A stretch of DNA of 64,000 nucleotides from Sphingobacteriaceae bacterium. GTDB taxonomy: Bacteria; Bacteroidota; Bacteroidia; Sphingobacteriales; Sphingobacteriaceae. Each line of letters begins with the position of its first letter. Position 1 is the first letter of the stretch. The DNA lies in assembly GCA_017745075.1 (NCBI GenBank), contig JAGIAD010000004.1, positions 62,001 to 126,000 on the forward strand, read 5' to 3'. The translations under genes were made by a program, and so were the position numbers. Positions 55,265 to 63,327 of this stretch are shown piece by piece. The notes under the pieces were generated by a model. The model was not told the origin of the DNA. It worked only from the letters and a program-made list of their open reading frames with translations, and ran no database searches.

Positions 55265-55278
55265 TTAAAGTAAGTGAT

Positions 55279-55635
55279 ATGGCAGAAAAATTTCCGGAGC
55301 GTACCAAAAATGAATGTTTGGCAAGAATGCTGACCGTACGTGATGCCCTTGATGTGATAAGCGGCAAATGGAAAATTCTCATTATTATATCCATTATGAG
55401 CGGGAATAAACGTTTCAGGGAAATAGAAAGAAGCATTCCCAAAATTTCCTCTAAGGTTCTCGCCAAAGAACTGAAAGATCTAGAGGAACATCAGCTCATC
55501 AAGCGCACTGTTTACGACGAATCGCCCGTATTAGTGGAATATACGGCAACAGATTATGTTTTTACCCTTGAAAAGGTAATTGAGGCACTTCATAGCTGGG
55601 GATTAAACCACAGAAAAAAGATATTGGAGCAATGA
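55279..55635 (+). CDS. HxlR-family winged-helix regulator with conserved N-terminal Cys
   Basis: A 118-residue regulator. ISGKWKILIIISIMSGNKRF opens the HxlR winged-helix domain, with RFREIERSIPKISSKVLAKE as recognition region and LIKRTVYDESPVLVEYTATD as wing. C13 (NECLARML) sits where redox-sensing relatives such as YodB and HypR carry their reactive Cys. That suggests, without proving, a response to electrophiles or disulfide stress. It is divergent from the doxX/dsbA/SDR genes and separated from them by the repeat-rich operator. Confidence 0.88.
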   Translation: MAEKFPERTKNECLARMLTVRDALDVISGKWKILIIISIMSGNKRFREIERSIPKISSKVLAKELKDLEEHQLIKRTVYDESPVLVEYTATDYVFTLEKVIEALHSWGLNHRKKILEQ

Positions 55636-55735
55636 AATAAACAATAAAACGGTTCAATCTTTATCCCGTATCCTCGCTTTGATTCTTCCTTAAATCATTT
55701 ATAAATCGGTTCAAGTTTTCTCTCGTGTGGCCCAC

Positions 55736-55779
55736 AAGACAAGAACCTTGTAATTTTTGCAAAAGTTCTTGTCTTTTTT
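55736..55779 (+). terminator. Strong terminator-like hairpin downstream of the HxlR gene
   Basis: AAGACAAGAAC (55736-55746) and GTTCTTGTCTT (55765-55775) form a perfect 11-bp stem followed by T6. It lies 100 bp after the HxlR stop. The preceding text around 55710-55735 reads GGTTCAAGTTTTCTCTCGTG, faintly like a tRNA T arm and 3' end. Confidence 0.75.
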
Positions 55780-56194
55780 GTTGGGTAAAATATCAAACTA
55801 ATCATCTTTTTCATCCGCTCAACCGCGGATCTCCGGCACATCAGGTTATTTAAACTTATATTTTCTTACATCACTTATATGGTTAGATGGTTTTAATTGG
55901 CATACCTTGATCAGCATTCCGAATTCACTTTTACAAAAGAGTTGGATTAATAATGTTCAGGCGATTCGTTGTTCCAACCCCGATAGGAAATCGTAATGCG
56001 GTAAGCTTGAAGATTAGTTTAATAGGAGCAAGCATGGTTCCAGATTAATAATTAATAACAGTTCGTCTAGAAATTACAGGCGTTGGTCTAGCGGTTACCA
56101 ACGCTGGTATAATACCGGGTTTTTGCCTGCAACGTTTGATGGACAACTGCGTCTTAATAACAAAACAACAGTAAAAACCTAAAATATAAAAGAT
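55780..56194. other. Non-coding region before the GIN-domain gene
   Basis: About 415 bp with no credible gene. It holds a perfect 8-bp inverted repeat, GCGTTGGT (56080-56087) with ACCAACGC (56097-56104), about 90 bp before the start codon, possibly part of the 5' untranslated region. Confidence 0.45.
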
Positions 56195-56806
56195 ATGAAA
56201 ACTTTAGCAAAAACAATATTCGCAGCAGCATTAACAGCAGTAGTATTTACTTCATCAGCCATGGCAACTTTTGCCACTGAGCCAGTTAAATCAGAAACAA
56301 AAACTTCTTCTTTATCAAAGTTTGATAGGATCTGGGTGAGTGGTAACGTGAAACTTATCTTAACGCAAGGTGATAAACAAAAGGTAGAAGGTACCAGCAA
56401 CTACGACGCTGCAAAAACCTCAGTATCAACTGATGGAAAAACCTTGTTCATCAATTCATTGGAAACAAGCCAGGTAACGCTGAGTATTACCGTAAAAGAT
56501 TTAGAAAGAATCGAAGCTTATGGACAATCGGTTGTGGTGACCAGCAATAATTTTGACGTAAAATATCTTCAGTTATTTTTGGGTCAAAGCGCTACTGCGA
56601 AGATCAAAACTACAGCAGGCAGTTTATATACTATCGTTAAGGATGATGCGGTATTAAAATTAAATGGTACTGCCGATCAAAGTACAATGATTGCCAGCAA
56701 CATGAAAAATGTAAAATTAGCTGACTTTGCCAGTCGTAAATCAGAATCATATGCTTCTCAAGCGATTATGGAAGCAGAGCAAAATGCAATGGTTTTAGCA
56801 AAATAA
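56195..56806 (+). CDS. GIN-domain (DUF2807) secreted protein
   Basis: A 203-residue exported protein. The signal peptide ends near SAMATFA. The body (about 38-190) is the right-handed beta-helical GIN domain (DUF2807), annotated as a putative auto-transporter adhesin head: FDRIWVSGNVKLILTQGDKQ, TSVSTDGKTLFINS, and the regular short strands LQLFLGQSATAKIKTTAGSL. Length fits small family members. The function is not known. It is a single gene with its own terminator. Confidence 0.8.
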   Translation: MKTLAKTIFAAALTAVVFTSSAMATFATEPVKSETKTSSLSKFDRIWVSGNVKLILTQGDKQKVEGTSNYDAAKTSVSTDGKTLFINSLETSQVTLSITVKDLERIEAYGQSVVVTSNNFDVKYLQLFLGQSATAKIKTTAGSLYTIVKDDAVLKLNGTADQSTMIASNMKNVKLADFASRKSESYASQAIMEAEQNAMVLAK

Positions 56807-56826
56807 ATATATTAATCAGATAAGTT

Positions 56827-56853
56827 AAAGCTGCCATCAGGCGGCTTTTTTTA
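56827..56853 (+). terminator. Rho-independent terminator after the GIN-domain gene
   Basis: AAAGCTGCC (56827-56835) pairs with GGCGGCTTT (56840-56848) including one G-T pair, followed by T-run. Confidence 0.85.
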
Positions 56854-57048
56854 TTTAAGGGGGATTCAAAGAATATTTCTGTATAATGCGAAACCATGCT
56901 GACTGCATCTTTTAAAAATGGCTATGGGTCGTTTTTATATCTACCCAGCAACTTTGGTTTTAGACAGGTAGTTGTTATTTTGATTCAATGCAACCTTTCG
57001 AAGTTTTCTGGCGTCTTTGATTTATTCTGAACCTTAAACTAATTGAAA

Positions 57049-58203
57049 ATGAAATGCGCTATTCTATTCTTACTCCTTTTTCCAGTTACAATCACATTCG
57101 CCCAAAAGAAGCTTAAAATCGTTAAGGCAACTTCTACCAGTGTTGATATCAAGGATGATAATTACCCGGTCAGAAAGAACGCCTGGACAGTCATGCCCAA
57201 AGAAAAATTAGATGTATATACCACCTCGGCCAAAAAAGTAACTTTTTACACCGACCAGGAATCTATATCATTCAATGTCGATCCGAAGGTTGGAGAATAT
57301 GATTTTATTATCCTGGTAAATGGAACCGATACCGCAAGAACACAGGTGAAATATGATGCAAAAGCACCTGTCAGGAAGCCTGTTGCCTATCTTGACACAC
57401 TTCAAAAGGCGGAAAAATACAACCTGTCTGACAGGCGTGAAGTTCCGGTATTTACCTATCAATCGATGGACAACCCTAATCTGGTACGCATCAAAAAGCA
57501 TCTCAAGCTGGATTCGGTTGCAGGCAATGGAAATGAGCTTTCCAAAATTTTCAACCTGATGCATTGGGTACATAATCTGATCAGACACGATGGGAACAGC
57601 GAAAACCCAACCCTAAAAAATGCCATTGATCTGATCAAGGTTTGCCGGGAGCAGAACCGTGGGGTAAACTGCCGCATGCTGGCTACAGTACTTAACGAAT
57701 GTTACCTCGCTATGGGTATCACTTCCAGATATATTACTTGTATGCCAAAAGAAACCAACTTTGATGATTGCCATGTAATTAATATGGTATACAGCAAGGA
57801 TCTTAAGAAATGGATCTGGATTGACCCTACCTTTGATTCGTATGTGATGGATGAAAAAGGTAATCTATTGGGTATTCAGGAAGTAAGGGAACGTTTGATA
57901 AAAAATATGCCGCTGGTTCTAAATGCGGATGCAAACTGGAACCGTACTGCTCTGCAATCTAAAGAATATTACCTGCAGACCTACATGGCAAAGAATCTCT
58001 ACCGCCTGGAGACACCTGTAATAAGCCAGTTTGATACGGAAACCTGGACTAGCGGGAAAGAAGTATCCTATGTAGAACTGTTGCCATTGGATGGTATTGT
58101 TCAGGGGCCACAGAAAAGAGAATCAACCAATCAGAAAACCGGGGTTAAGTTTATTAATTATAAAACCAATAATCCTGAGTTGTTCTGGACTACGCCGAAA
58201 TAA
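57049..58203 (+). CDS. Secreted transglutaminase-like superfamily protein
   Basis: A 384-residue exported protein; I take the ATG at 57049 (MKCAILFLLLFPV) over the TTG two codons earlier. After the signal peptide (ending TFAQ) there is an N-terminal beta-rich region (20-110), then a transglutaminase-like core: C208 in NRGVNCRMLATVLNEC, H242 in DDCHVINMVY and D259 in WIWIDPTFDSY. All three catalytic positions are present, so a cysteine peptidase or acyltransferase activity is plausible. The substrate is unknown. It appears to be a single gene. Confidence 0.83.
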   Translation: MKCAILFLLLFPVTITFAQKKLKIVKATSTSVDIKDDNYPVRKNAWTVMPKEKLDVYTTSAKKVTFYTDQESISFNVDPKVGEYDFIILVNGTDTARTQVKYDAKAPVRKPVAYLDTLQKAEKYNLSDRREVPVFTYQSMDNPNLVRIKKHLKLDSVAGNGNELSKIFNLMHWVHNLIRHDGNSENPTLKNAIDLIKVCREQNRGVNCRMLATVLNECYLAMGITSRYITCMPKETNFDDCHVINMVYSKDLKKWIWIDPTFDSYVMDEKGNLLGIQEVRERLIKNMPLVLNADANWNRTALQSKEYYLQTYMAKNLYRLETPVISQFDTETWTSGKEVSYVELLPLDGIVQGPQKRESTNQKTGVKFINYKTNNPELFWTTPK

Positions 58204-58572
58204 TTTTACAAAATACTTTTCATAGCTATCTGGTATCTCAATGTTATTAAGTTAAGCGCTGCGGTCGTCAGTCTGAGCGTAGTCAGAGTTTGATAAATCG
58301 CAAAAAAATGTCACCCTGAGGGATAATTTATTTTATAAAAATCAATGTGGGTAACAGGAGAGTCCAACGGTATTGATTTACTCGAAAAATCGTCATTGTG
58401 AGAAGGAACGGCGAAGCAATCTTTCATACCAGTAATTCTTGCTGTAAAGATTGCTTCGTCGGCTGAAAAAGCCTTCTAGCAATGGCGACATTCCTGGGTA
58501 TCAATGGTAGTGTAATCGAAGGGCATCTTTTTAAGATTTTATCACTTACATAATGACATTGAACCTGGCGCC
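58204..58572. other. Intergenic region made of dispersed-repeat sequence
   Basis: No gene is visible in these 369 bp between convergent genes. It contains text such as GTCAGTCTGAGCGTAGTCAG (58267 onwards) and the palindromic unit at 58391-58490, both of which look like repeats often found between genes in Pedobacter-like genomes. Confidence 0.5.
58391..58490. repeat. REP-like long imperfect palindrome
   Basis: The outer arms (58391-58406 and 58471-58486) match at 13 of 16 positions and the inner arms GCGAAGCAATCTTT (58411-58424) and AAAGATTGCTTCGT (58446-58459) at 13 of 14. The wording CGTCATTG...GAAGCAATCTTT is characteristic of interspersed palindromic repeats in this group, by recollection. 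It may also act as a terminator for the convergent genes. Confidence 0.6.
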
Positions 58573-59880
58573 TTACTCTGTCTGATATCTGGTAAGCTTT
58601 CTGATCTGGTAAAAAAATCTTTCTATTAGTCTTAAATCCTGCGTTACGATTTCGGCATTACCTTTAAGCTCTTTATCAAAGGGAAGTATTTTGTGATAAG
58701 AGGTTTTCAGCCCTTTCGGAAGCGATACATCTATATAATAATTGCCCTTATCGTCAGGAGTAAAAGATATGTTTTGAACTTTACCCTCTACAATACCATA
58801 TTCCTGATAACGGTAATTATCCAGTTTGATTAAAACTTTTTCTCCTTTGGCAATTTTGCCCGAATTGGTGGCTGCTACAAACATTCTCCCAATCAGCGCC
58901 TGGGTATCATCGGGTAAAATAGATAATATAGGATCTCCCCGTTTTACAAACTGGTTTTCGCCCCAGAACTGCTGAAAACTGGCCACACCATCGGTAGAGG
59001 AAATAACCAGGTAGTTTTGTTCCCAGGCTCTTAACGAACGCCTCAACTGCTCTAATAGCTGCAGAGTTTGCGAAGCAAAGTTGATTTTGTCTTTCTCTGC
59101 ATTTATGGTTGTTCCACTTTTGGTTTTATTGAGGTTATAAATCATCTCCTCAGTTTGCGCTAGTGAGATATCTATATTTTCTAAATTTTGTTGTGCCTGC
59201 AGGAATTTAATTTTCTCATTTTCAAACTCAGCGGTTGAAATGGCTTTTTGATTAAGAAGTTGCTGGGCACGCTGATAATTTTTCCTGACCAGCTCATATT
59301 TCTCCAGCTCGAATGCTTTTTGACGTTTTAGGGTTGCTATTCTGCTTTTATTTGCGGATATATTCTGAACAGTGGCTATATTTTCCGGTGCATAGGGTTT
59401 AAGTCTGGTAAACAGCTTTTCATCCTGAAATGCCTTGGCAAAATTATTGTAATCGCCCTGCAGTTCTCCTAATTTAAAGCCCGAAACTTTATCTACGGGA
59501 AATGAAACCAATTGATTGGTAGAAATAGAATCTATTATTTGCTTAAGCTGCAAAACGTCTTTGTAATTTGCAGTGGATTGCAAAACCATTAATAGCTGAC
59601 CCTTTTTTACCTTTTGATGGTCGGTAATCAATATTTTTTCAATTCTGGAATCCGTTCTGATCTCTAGTTTTTCTGGCGGATTTTGTGAAGTAACGATGAT
59701 GGTTGCGGGTACAAACTCCGGGTATTTAATGAAATAACTCATCAATAAGATCATTAAAAGGATGGTCAGGATAATCACACTACCCCAGCGGAACATCCAG
59801 TGAGGTGGTTCCGATAGAATATCCTGCACACCTTCCGAGCGCAGTTGTACCTCGTCTAGTTTATCTTTTTTAGTTTCCAA
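58573..59880 (-). CDS. HlyD-family membrane fusion protein of the RiPP exporter
   Basis: A 435-residue periplasmic adaptor. A cytoplasmic N-terminus is followed by one membrane segment (about 33-51), a split biotinyl/lipoyl-type domain (start near LEIRTDSRIEKILITDHQKV), a long coiled coil (about 140-270, for example NYQRAQQLLNQKAISTAEFE) and a beta-barrel region ending in KGNYYIDVSLPKGLKTSY. It should link the ABC exporter to an outer-membrane channel. Its start overlaps the ABC transporter gene by 11 bp; it is the last gene of the operon. Confidence 0.88.
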   Translation of the reverse strand: METKKDKLDEVQLRSEGVQDILSEPPHWMFRWGSVIILTILLMILLMSYFIKYPEFVPATIIVTSQNPPEKLEIRTDSRIEKILITDHQKVKKGQLLMVLQSTANYKDVLQLKQIIDSISTNQLVSFPVDKVSGFKLGELQGDYNNFAKAFQDEKLFTRLKPYAPENIATVQNISANKSRIATLKRQKAFELEKYELVRKNYQRAQQLLNQKAISTAEFENEKIKFLQAQQNLENIDISLAQTEEMIYNLNKTKSGTTINAEKDKINFASQTLQLLEQLRRSLRAWEQNYLVISSTDGVASFQQFWGENQFVKRGDPILSILPDDTQALIGRMFVAATNSGKIAKGEKVLIKLDNYRYQEYGIVEGKVQNISFTPDDKGNYYIDVSLPKGLKTSYHKILPFDKELKGNAEIVTQDLRLIERFFYQIRKLTRYQTE

Positions 59881-62068
59881 GTTCGAGCTGGTTTTTGATT
59901 AATCTGTAATACTCTCCTTTTTTAGCTACTAATTCATTATGGTCGCCCTCTTCAACAACCATTCCTTTATCCAGCACGATAATTTTATCAGCATGTTTAA
60001 CGGTCGATAATCTATGGGCAATCACTATGGCGGTTTTACCTTTAAAAAACTGCTCCAGGTTTTCGATAATTATCTTTTCGTTATTGGCATCCAGTGCACT
60101 TGTAGCCTCATCGAAAAAAATATACTCGGGCGATTTGTACACAGCACGTGCAATGAACAATCTCTGCTTTTGTCCACCGCTGACGCCCATACCTTCGTTA
60201 CCAATTTTGGTGTTGTAGCTTAAAGGCAGGCTTTCTATAAAATCCTGTATGTTAGCAATTTCTATGGCTTTTCTCAGCTTTTGTTTATCAATCGCATCTT
60301 CACCTATGGCGATATTATTGGCAATAGTATCGTTAAACACATAACTCTCCTGCATTACCACTCCGCAATGGTCTCGCCAATACCTTGGCGAAATATTTTT
60401 CATATCTGTATTTCCGATTTTTATTTCCCCTTTATCGGGTTCGTAAAATTTGGTCAGCAGCTTTAAAAGCGTTGTTTTTCCGCTACCGCTCGCCCCAACT
60501 ATAGCTGTGGTTTTTTGAAAGGGGATTACAAGGTTTAAATCCTGAAAAACAAACGAATCAGCCCCTGTATACCTGAACGATACAGACTTTAATTCAATGT
60601 CTTTCTGCGCAATTTCGGCAGCGTACTGTTCTTCGCTGCCTTCTTCGTTGTCTTTATCGTGTATTTCCTGTAACCTTTCGAGCGAAATTCTGGCATCCTG
60701 TGATTGTTTAATAAAATCTATGAGCTGCAACAAAGGGCTGTTTAGCTGGCCAATGATATATTGTACTGAAAGCATCATGCCCAGCGTAAGGTTACCACTC
60801 AAAACCAGTTTTGCGGCAAGGAAACTCACCAGGATATCTTTTATCTGGTTAATAAAACCACCACCCACAGATTGCCACTGCTCTAAAGAGAGTGCCTTTA
60901 TTTTTATCTTAAATAACTTTACCTGTAAAAATTCCCATCCCCAGCGCTTCTGCTTTTCGGCATTATGCATTTTTATTTCCTGCATGCCATTAATCAGTTC
61001 GATCACCGTGCTTTGCTCTTGTGCAACCTGAGCAAACATTTTATAATCGAGTTCTTTTCTTCTTTTAAGGAAAAAAACAATCCAGCCCGCATATAAGAGT
61101 GCGCCCAGCAGGTATACGATAAACAACCGGTAATCGTAAATAAGAAGTATAATGCTAAAAATAAGCAGGTTTACCATCGAGAAGAGGGTGTTGAGCGAGG
61201 AGCCGGTCAGCAATTGTTCTATCCGGTGGTGATCACTTATCCGCTGCATAATATCACCGGTCATCCGTGTATCAAAGAAACTAATTGGAAGTTTCATCAG
61301 TTTGATAAAAAAGTCGGAAATGATTGAAATGTTAATCCGGGTAGAAAGGTGTAGCAAGATCCAGCTCCTAATCATTTCAATGCCCATTTTACCCATAAAA
61401 AGCATCACCTGGGCCAGCAAAACCAGGTAAATAAAGTTAATGTCCTGGTTTTGTATGCCTACATCAACAATACTTTGGGTAAGGAAGGGGAAAATAAGCG
61501 ATAATAAACTTCCGGCCAGTAAGCCAATGACCAGTTGTATAAACAGCGATTTATATTTTAGCAGATACCTGGAGAGGAAAGTGAAGCTTGTTTTCTTTTC
61601 TGTTTCCTGGAAATCACTGTTGTAAAATGCAGGGCTTGTTTCTAAAATAAGGGCAATACCTTCTTCTGTATTTTCGTGGGCATTTTCGCCGATCCAGTAT
61701 TTTATAAATTCAGTTTTGGTATAGGTAATTAAGCCATAACCCGGGTCTGAAACATAAACCTTACCGGCTTTGTCAATTTTATAAACCACAACATAGTGGT
61801 TTTTATTCCAATGTACTATGCAGGGTAATGGTGCATCGGCCAGCAGGGTATTAAAATTTATTTTAACACCTAATGTTCTGAAGCCTAAAGCCTCTGCTGC
61901 ATTGCTAAGGCCAAGCAACCCGCTTCCTTCTCTGGTGGTTTCGGCGAGGGTTCTGATTTGGGGCAACGGAATGCTTTTATTATAGTGTTTTGCTATAATG
62001 CGCAGGCAGGTAGGGCCACAATCCTTATTGTCGGGTTGTTTATAAAATGGAAATTTTTTAAGCTTCAT
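59870..62068 (-). CDS. C39-peptidase ABC exporter (PCAT) for a modified peptide
   Basis: A 732-residue bifunctional protein. The N-terminal C39 peptidase (1-145) has C17 (NKDCGPTC), H91 (NHYVVVY) and D108 (VSDPGYG). A six-helix membrane domain spans about 165-455. The nucleotide-binding domain has Walker A GASGSGKT (525-532), signature VSGGQKQR (629-636) and Walker B YIFFDEAT (649-656). PCATs cut leader peptides after a double-Gly motif during export. All catalytic residues are intact. It starts 6 bp after the SPASM gene stop and overlaps the HlyD gene, so it serves the RiPP cluster. Confidence 0.94.
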   Translation of the reverse strand: MKLKKFPFYKQPDNKDCGPTCLRIIAKHYNKSIPLPQIRTLAETTREGSGLLGLSNAAEALGFRTLGVKINFNTLLADAPLPCIVHWNKNHYVVVYKIDKAGKVYVSDPGYGLITYTKTEFIKYWIGENAHENTEEGIALILETSPAFYNSDFQETEKKTSFTFLSRYLLKYKSLFIQLVIGLLAGSLLSLIFPFLTQSIVDVGIQNQDINFIYLVLLAQVMLFMGKMGIEMIRSWILLHLSTRINISIISDFFIKLMKLPISFFDTRMTGDIMQRISDHHRIEQLLTGSSLNTLFSMVNLLIFSIILLIYDYRLFIVYLLGALLYAGWIVFFLKRRKELDYKMFAQVAQEQSTVIELINGMQEIKMHNAEKQKRWGWEFLQVKLFKIKIKALSLEQWQSVGGGFINQIKDILVSFLAAKLVLSGNLTLGMMLSVQYIIGQLNSPLLQLIDFIKQSQDARISLERLQEIHDKDNEEGSEEQYAAEIAQKDIELKSVSFRYTGADSFVFQDLNLVIPFQKTTAIVGASGSGKTTLLKLLTKFYEPDKGEIKIGNTDMKNISPRYWRDHCGVVMQESYVFNDTIANNIAIGEDAIDKQKLRKAIEIANIQDFIESLPLSYNTKIGNEGMGVSGGQKQRLFIARAVYKSPEYIFFDEATSALDANNEKIIIENLEQFFKGKTAIVIAHRLSTVKHADKIIVLDKGMVVEEGDHNELVAKKGEYYRLIKNQLELGN

Positions 62069-62074
62069 GTGCCT

Positions 62075-63151
62075 TTACCTTTGTTGCATGCTGTAATGTT
62101 GTATTGCTTTTTGTTTAAGCGGGTTTGTACTCCATTCTTCCCATTTATTGGTAGAAGGGTCGTAGCCACATTTTAGTGGTTTGGATATATCTAAACCTGC
62201 ATGGTTGGTATGGGTACGCTCTGTAAATGCCCTGCAATCGGTACATACATTTCTAAACTCACAGTGCTTGCAAACCATAATGTCATCTTTGGTGATGTTC
62301 CAGTAAGCCTTAAACTCTTTAACGTTTAGTGCATCTTCTAAAGAAATGTCATTTATGTTCCCGAAAATCCGGGGCATTGCCGGGCAGTTTTTGATATTGC
62401 CATTTATATCAATACCTATTTTTTTATTAAGGCAGGAATTATGATTAATAGCTTCCAAAACCTTCAAAATATTGGTATCAAAGTACTTTAAGTCTACTTT
62501 TCCGCAAGAATTGATTTTTAAATGCTGACTGGTAAAAACCAAGTTAAATTTGAAAATATCTGCAACCTCAAACGGAGCTTTTTCGCATTGATGAAATATC
62601 AAACTATAAATTCTTATGCACTTTTCATTTAGGGCTTTTATAAAGTCATCATCAACTCCTGAATGATATGGAGAGAAAATCTCTATGCTTTCTAAACGTG
62701 AGTCGTTTAATGTATCCTCTAAGGTCAAAAAAGCTGTTAAAGAAAGTTCACTTTCACAATAGATTACCAAATGTCTTATCCCTAAATTTTCTATAGATTG
62801 CACCAGTCGTGGCGACAGCAATAAATCAGTAGTTTCCATAAATAAATTGGAAATTGTGCTGGCATCGCTAAATTCGAGGGATAGTGGTGGGAAATTTTTA
62901 TCCCAATCATTCTCAGTAATAAAACCGTACTCTTTTTCCACTAAAAAGTTTAGGTATTCTTGTACTATGTCTTTTGATTCTTCATCATAAAAAGCAAATA
63001 CTTCTTCAATAGAATTGGACTTCAACTCTTCAATAATCGTATTCAATTCTAAAGGCTGTAGCTCAGAACGGTTTCGTTGTAAATCAGAAATCAGGATCCT
63101 GTTAAGACCTGTTGTGATCAAAATATCGCTAAATAAATTAAAATACCTCAT
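62075..63151 (-). CDS. gwsS: Grasp-with-spasm SPASM-domain peptide maturase
   Basis: A 358-residue protein. The C-terminal third is a seven-Cys SPASM domain: C240, C256 (GNIKNCP), C294, C297, C303, C306 (CKHCEFRNVCTDC) and C328. The upstream part (1-235) is barrel-like in layout but contains no CxxxCxxC radical-SAM motif; its cysteines (132, 178, 189, 216) are scattered. This fits the SPASM partner of grasp-with-spasm RiPP systems. It may bind Fe-S clusters and help shape or deliver the precursor; catalysis is uncertain. Its ATG overlaps the TGA of the small gene upstream (ATGA), and the exporter gene follows after 6 bp. Confidence 0.85.
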   Translation of the reverse strand: MRYFNLFSDILITTGLNRILISDLQRNRSELQPLELNTIIEELKSNSIEEVFAFYDEESKDIVQEYLNFLVEKEYGFITENDWDKNFPPLSLEFSDASTISNLFMETTDLLLSPRLVQSIENLGIRHLVIYCESELSLTAFLTLEDTLNDSRLESIEIFSPYHSGVDDDFIKALNEKCIRIYSLIFHQCEKAPFEVADIFKFNLVFTSQHLKINSCGKVDLKYFDTNILKVLEAINHNSCLNKKIGIDINGNIKNCPAMPRIFGNINDISLEDALNVKEFKAYWNITKDDIMVCKHCEFRNVCTDCRAFTERTHTNHAGLDISKPLKCGYDPSTNKWEEWSTNPLKQKAIQHYSMQQR

Positions 63152-63327
63152 AACAATCTGCTAATTGGCTTATAGGGTTTTACAAGCATAAGAAAGTTTG
63201 TTTTATAGGACTTGCATGTGCCATATAGCACATCCTTACTTTTTTGATTGATTTTTTTACCCCTGTATTCATCAACAAATTTGAAGGTTAGCGGTAATTT
63301 ATTTTTTTCTTCGATCTGGTATCTCAT
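63148..63327 (-). CDS. Small protein (59 residues) between the ATP-grasp and SPASM genes
   Basis: An intact 59-residue frame from an ATG at 63325-63327 to a TGA at 63148-63150. The ATG overlaps the stop of the ATP-grasp gene (ATGA) and the TGA overlaps the start of the SPASM gene (ATGA), so it is very likely translated by coupling. The protein starts MRYQIEEKNKLPLTFKFVDE, is strongly basic in the middle (RGKKINQKSK), has one Cys at residue 38 and ends VKPYKPISRLL. There is no double-Gly leader motif, signal peptide or membrane segment, so it does not look like an ordinary RiPP precursor. I do not recognise a family. It may be a recognition or chaperone factor for the two maturases. Confidence 0.72.
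   Translation of the reverse strand: MRYQIEEKNKLPLTFKFVDEYRGKKINQKSKDVLYGTCKSYKTNFLMLVKPYKPISRLL

Noticed and set aside
55953-56048. 31-codon frame MFRRFVVPTPIG
   Set aside because: Short, without context or coupling; no support beyond an ATG and a stop.
58391-58490. CRISPR array or attachment site
   Set aside because: The repeats are inverted and nested, not regularly spaced direct repeats, and there is no integrase or Cas gene nearby.
62075-63151. Calling the SPASM protein a radical-SAM enzyme
   Set aside because: No CxxxCxxC motif is present; only the C-terminal SPASM cysteines can be seen.
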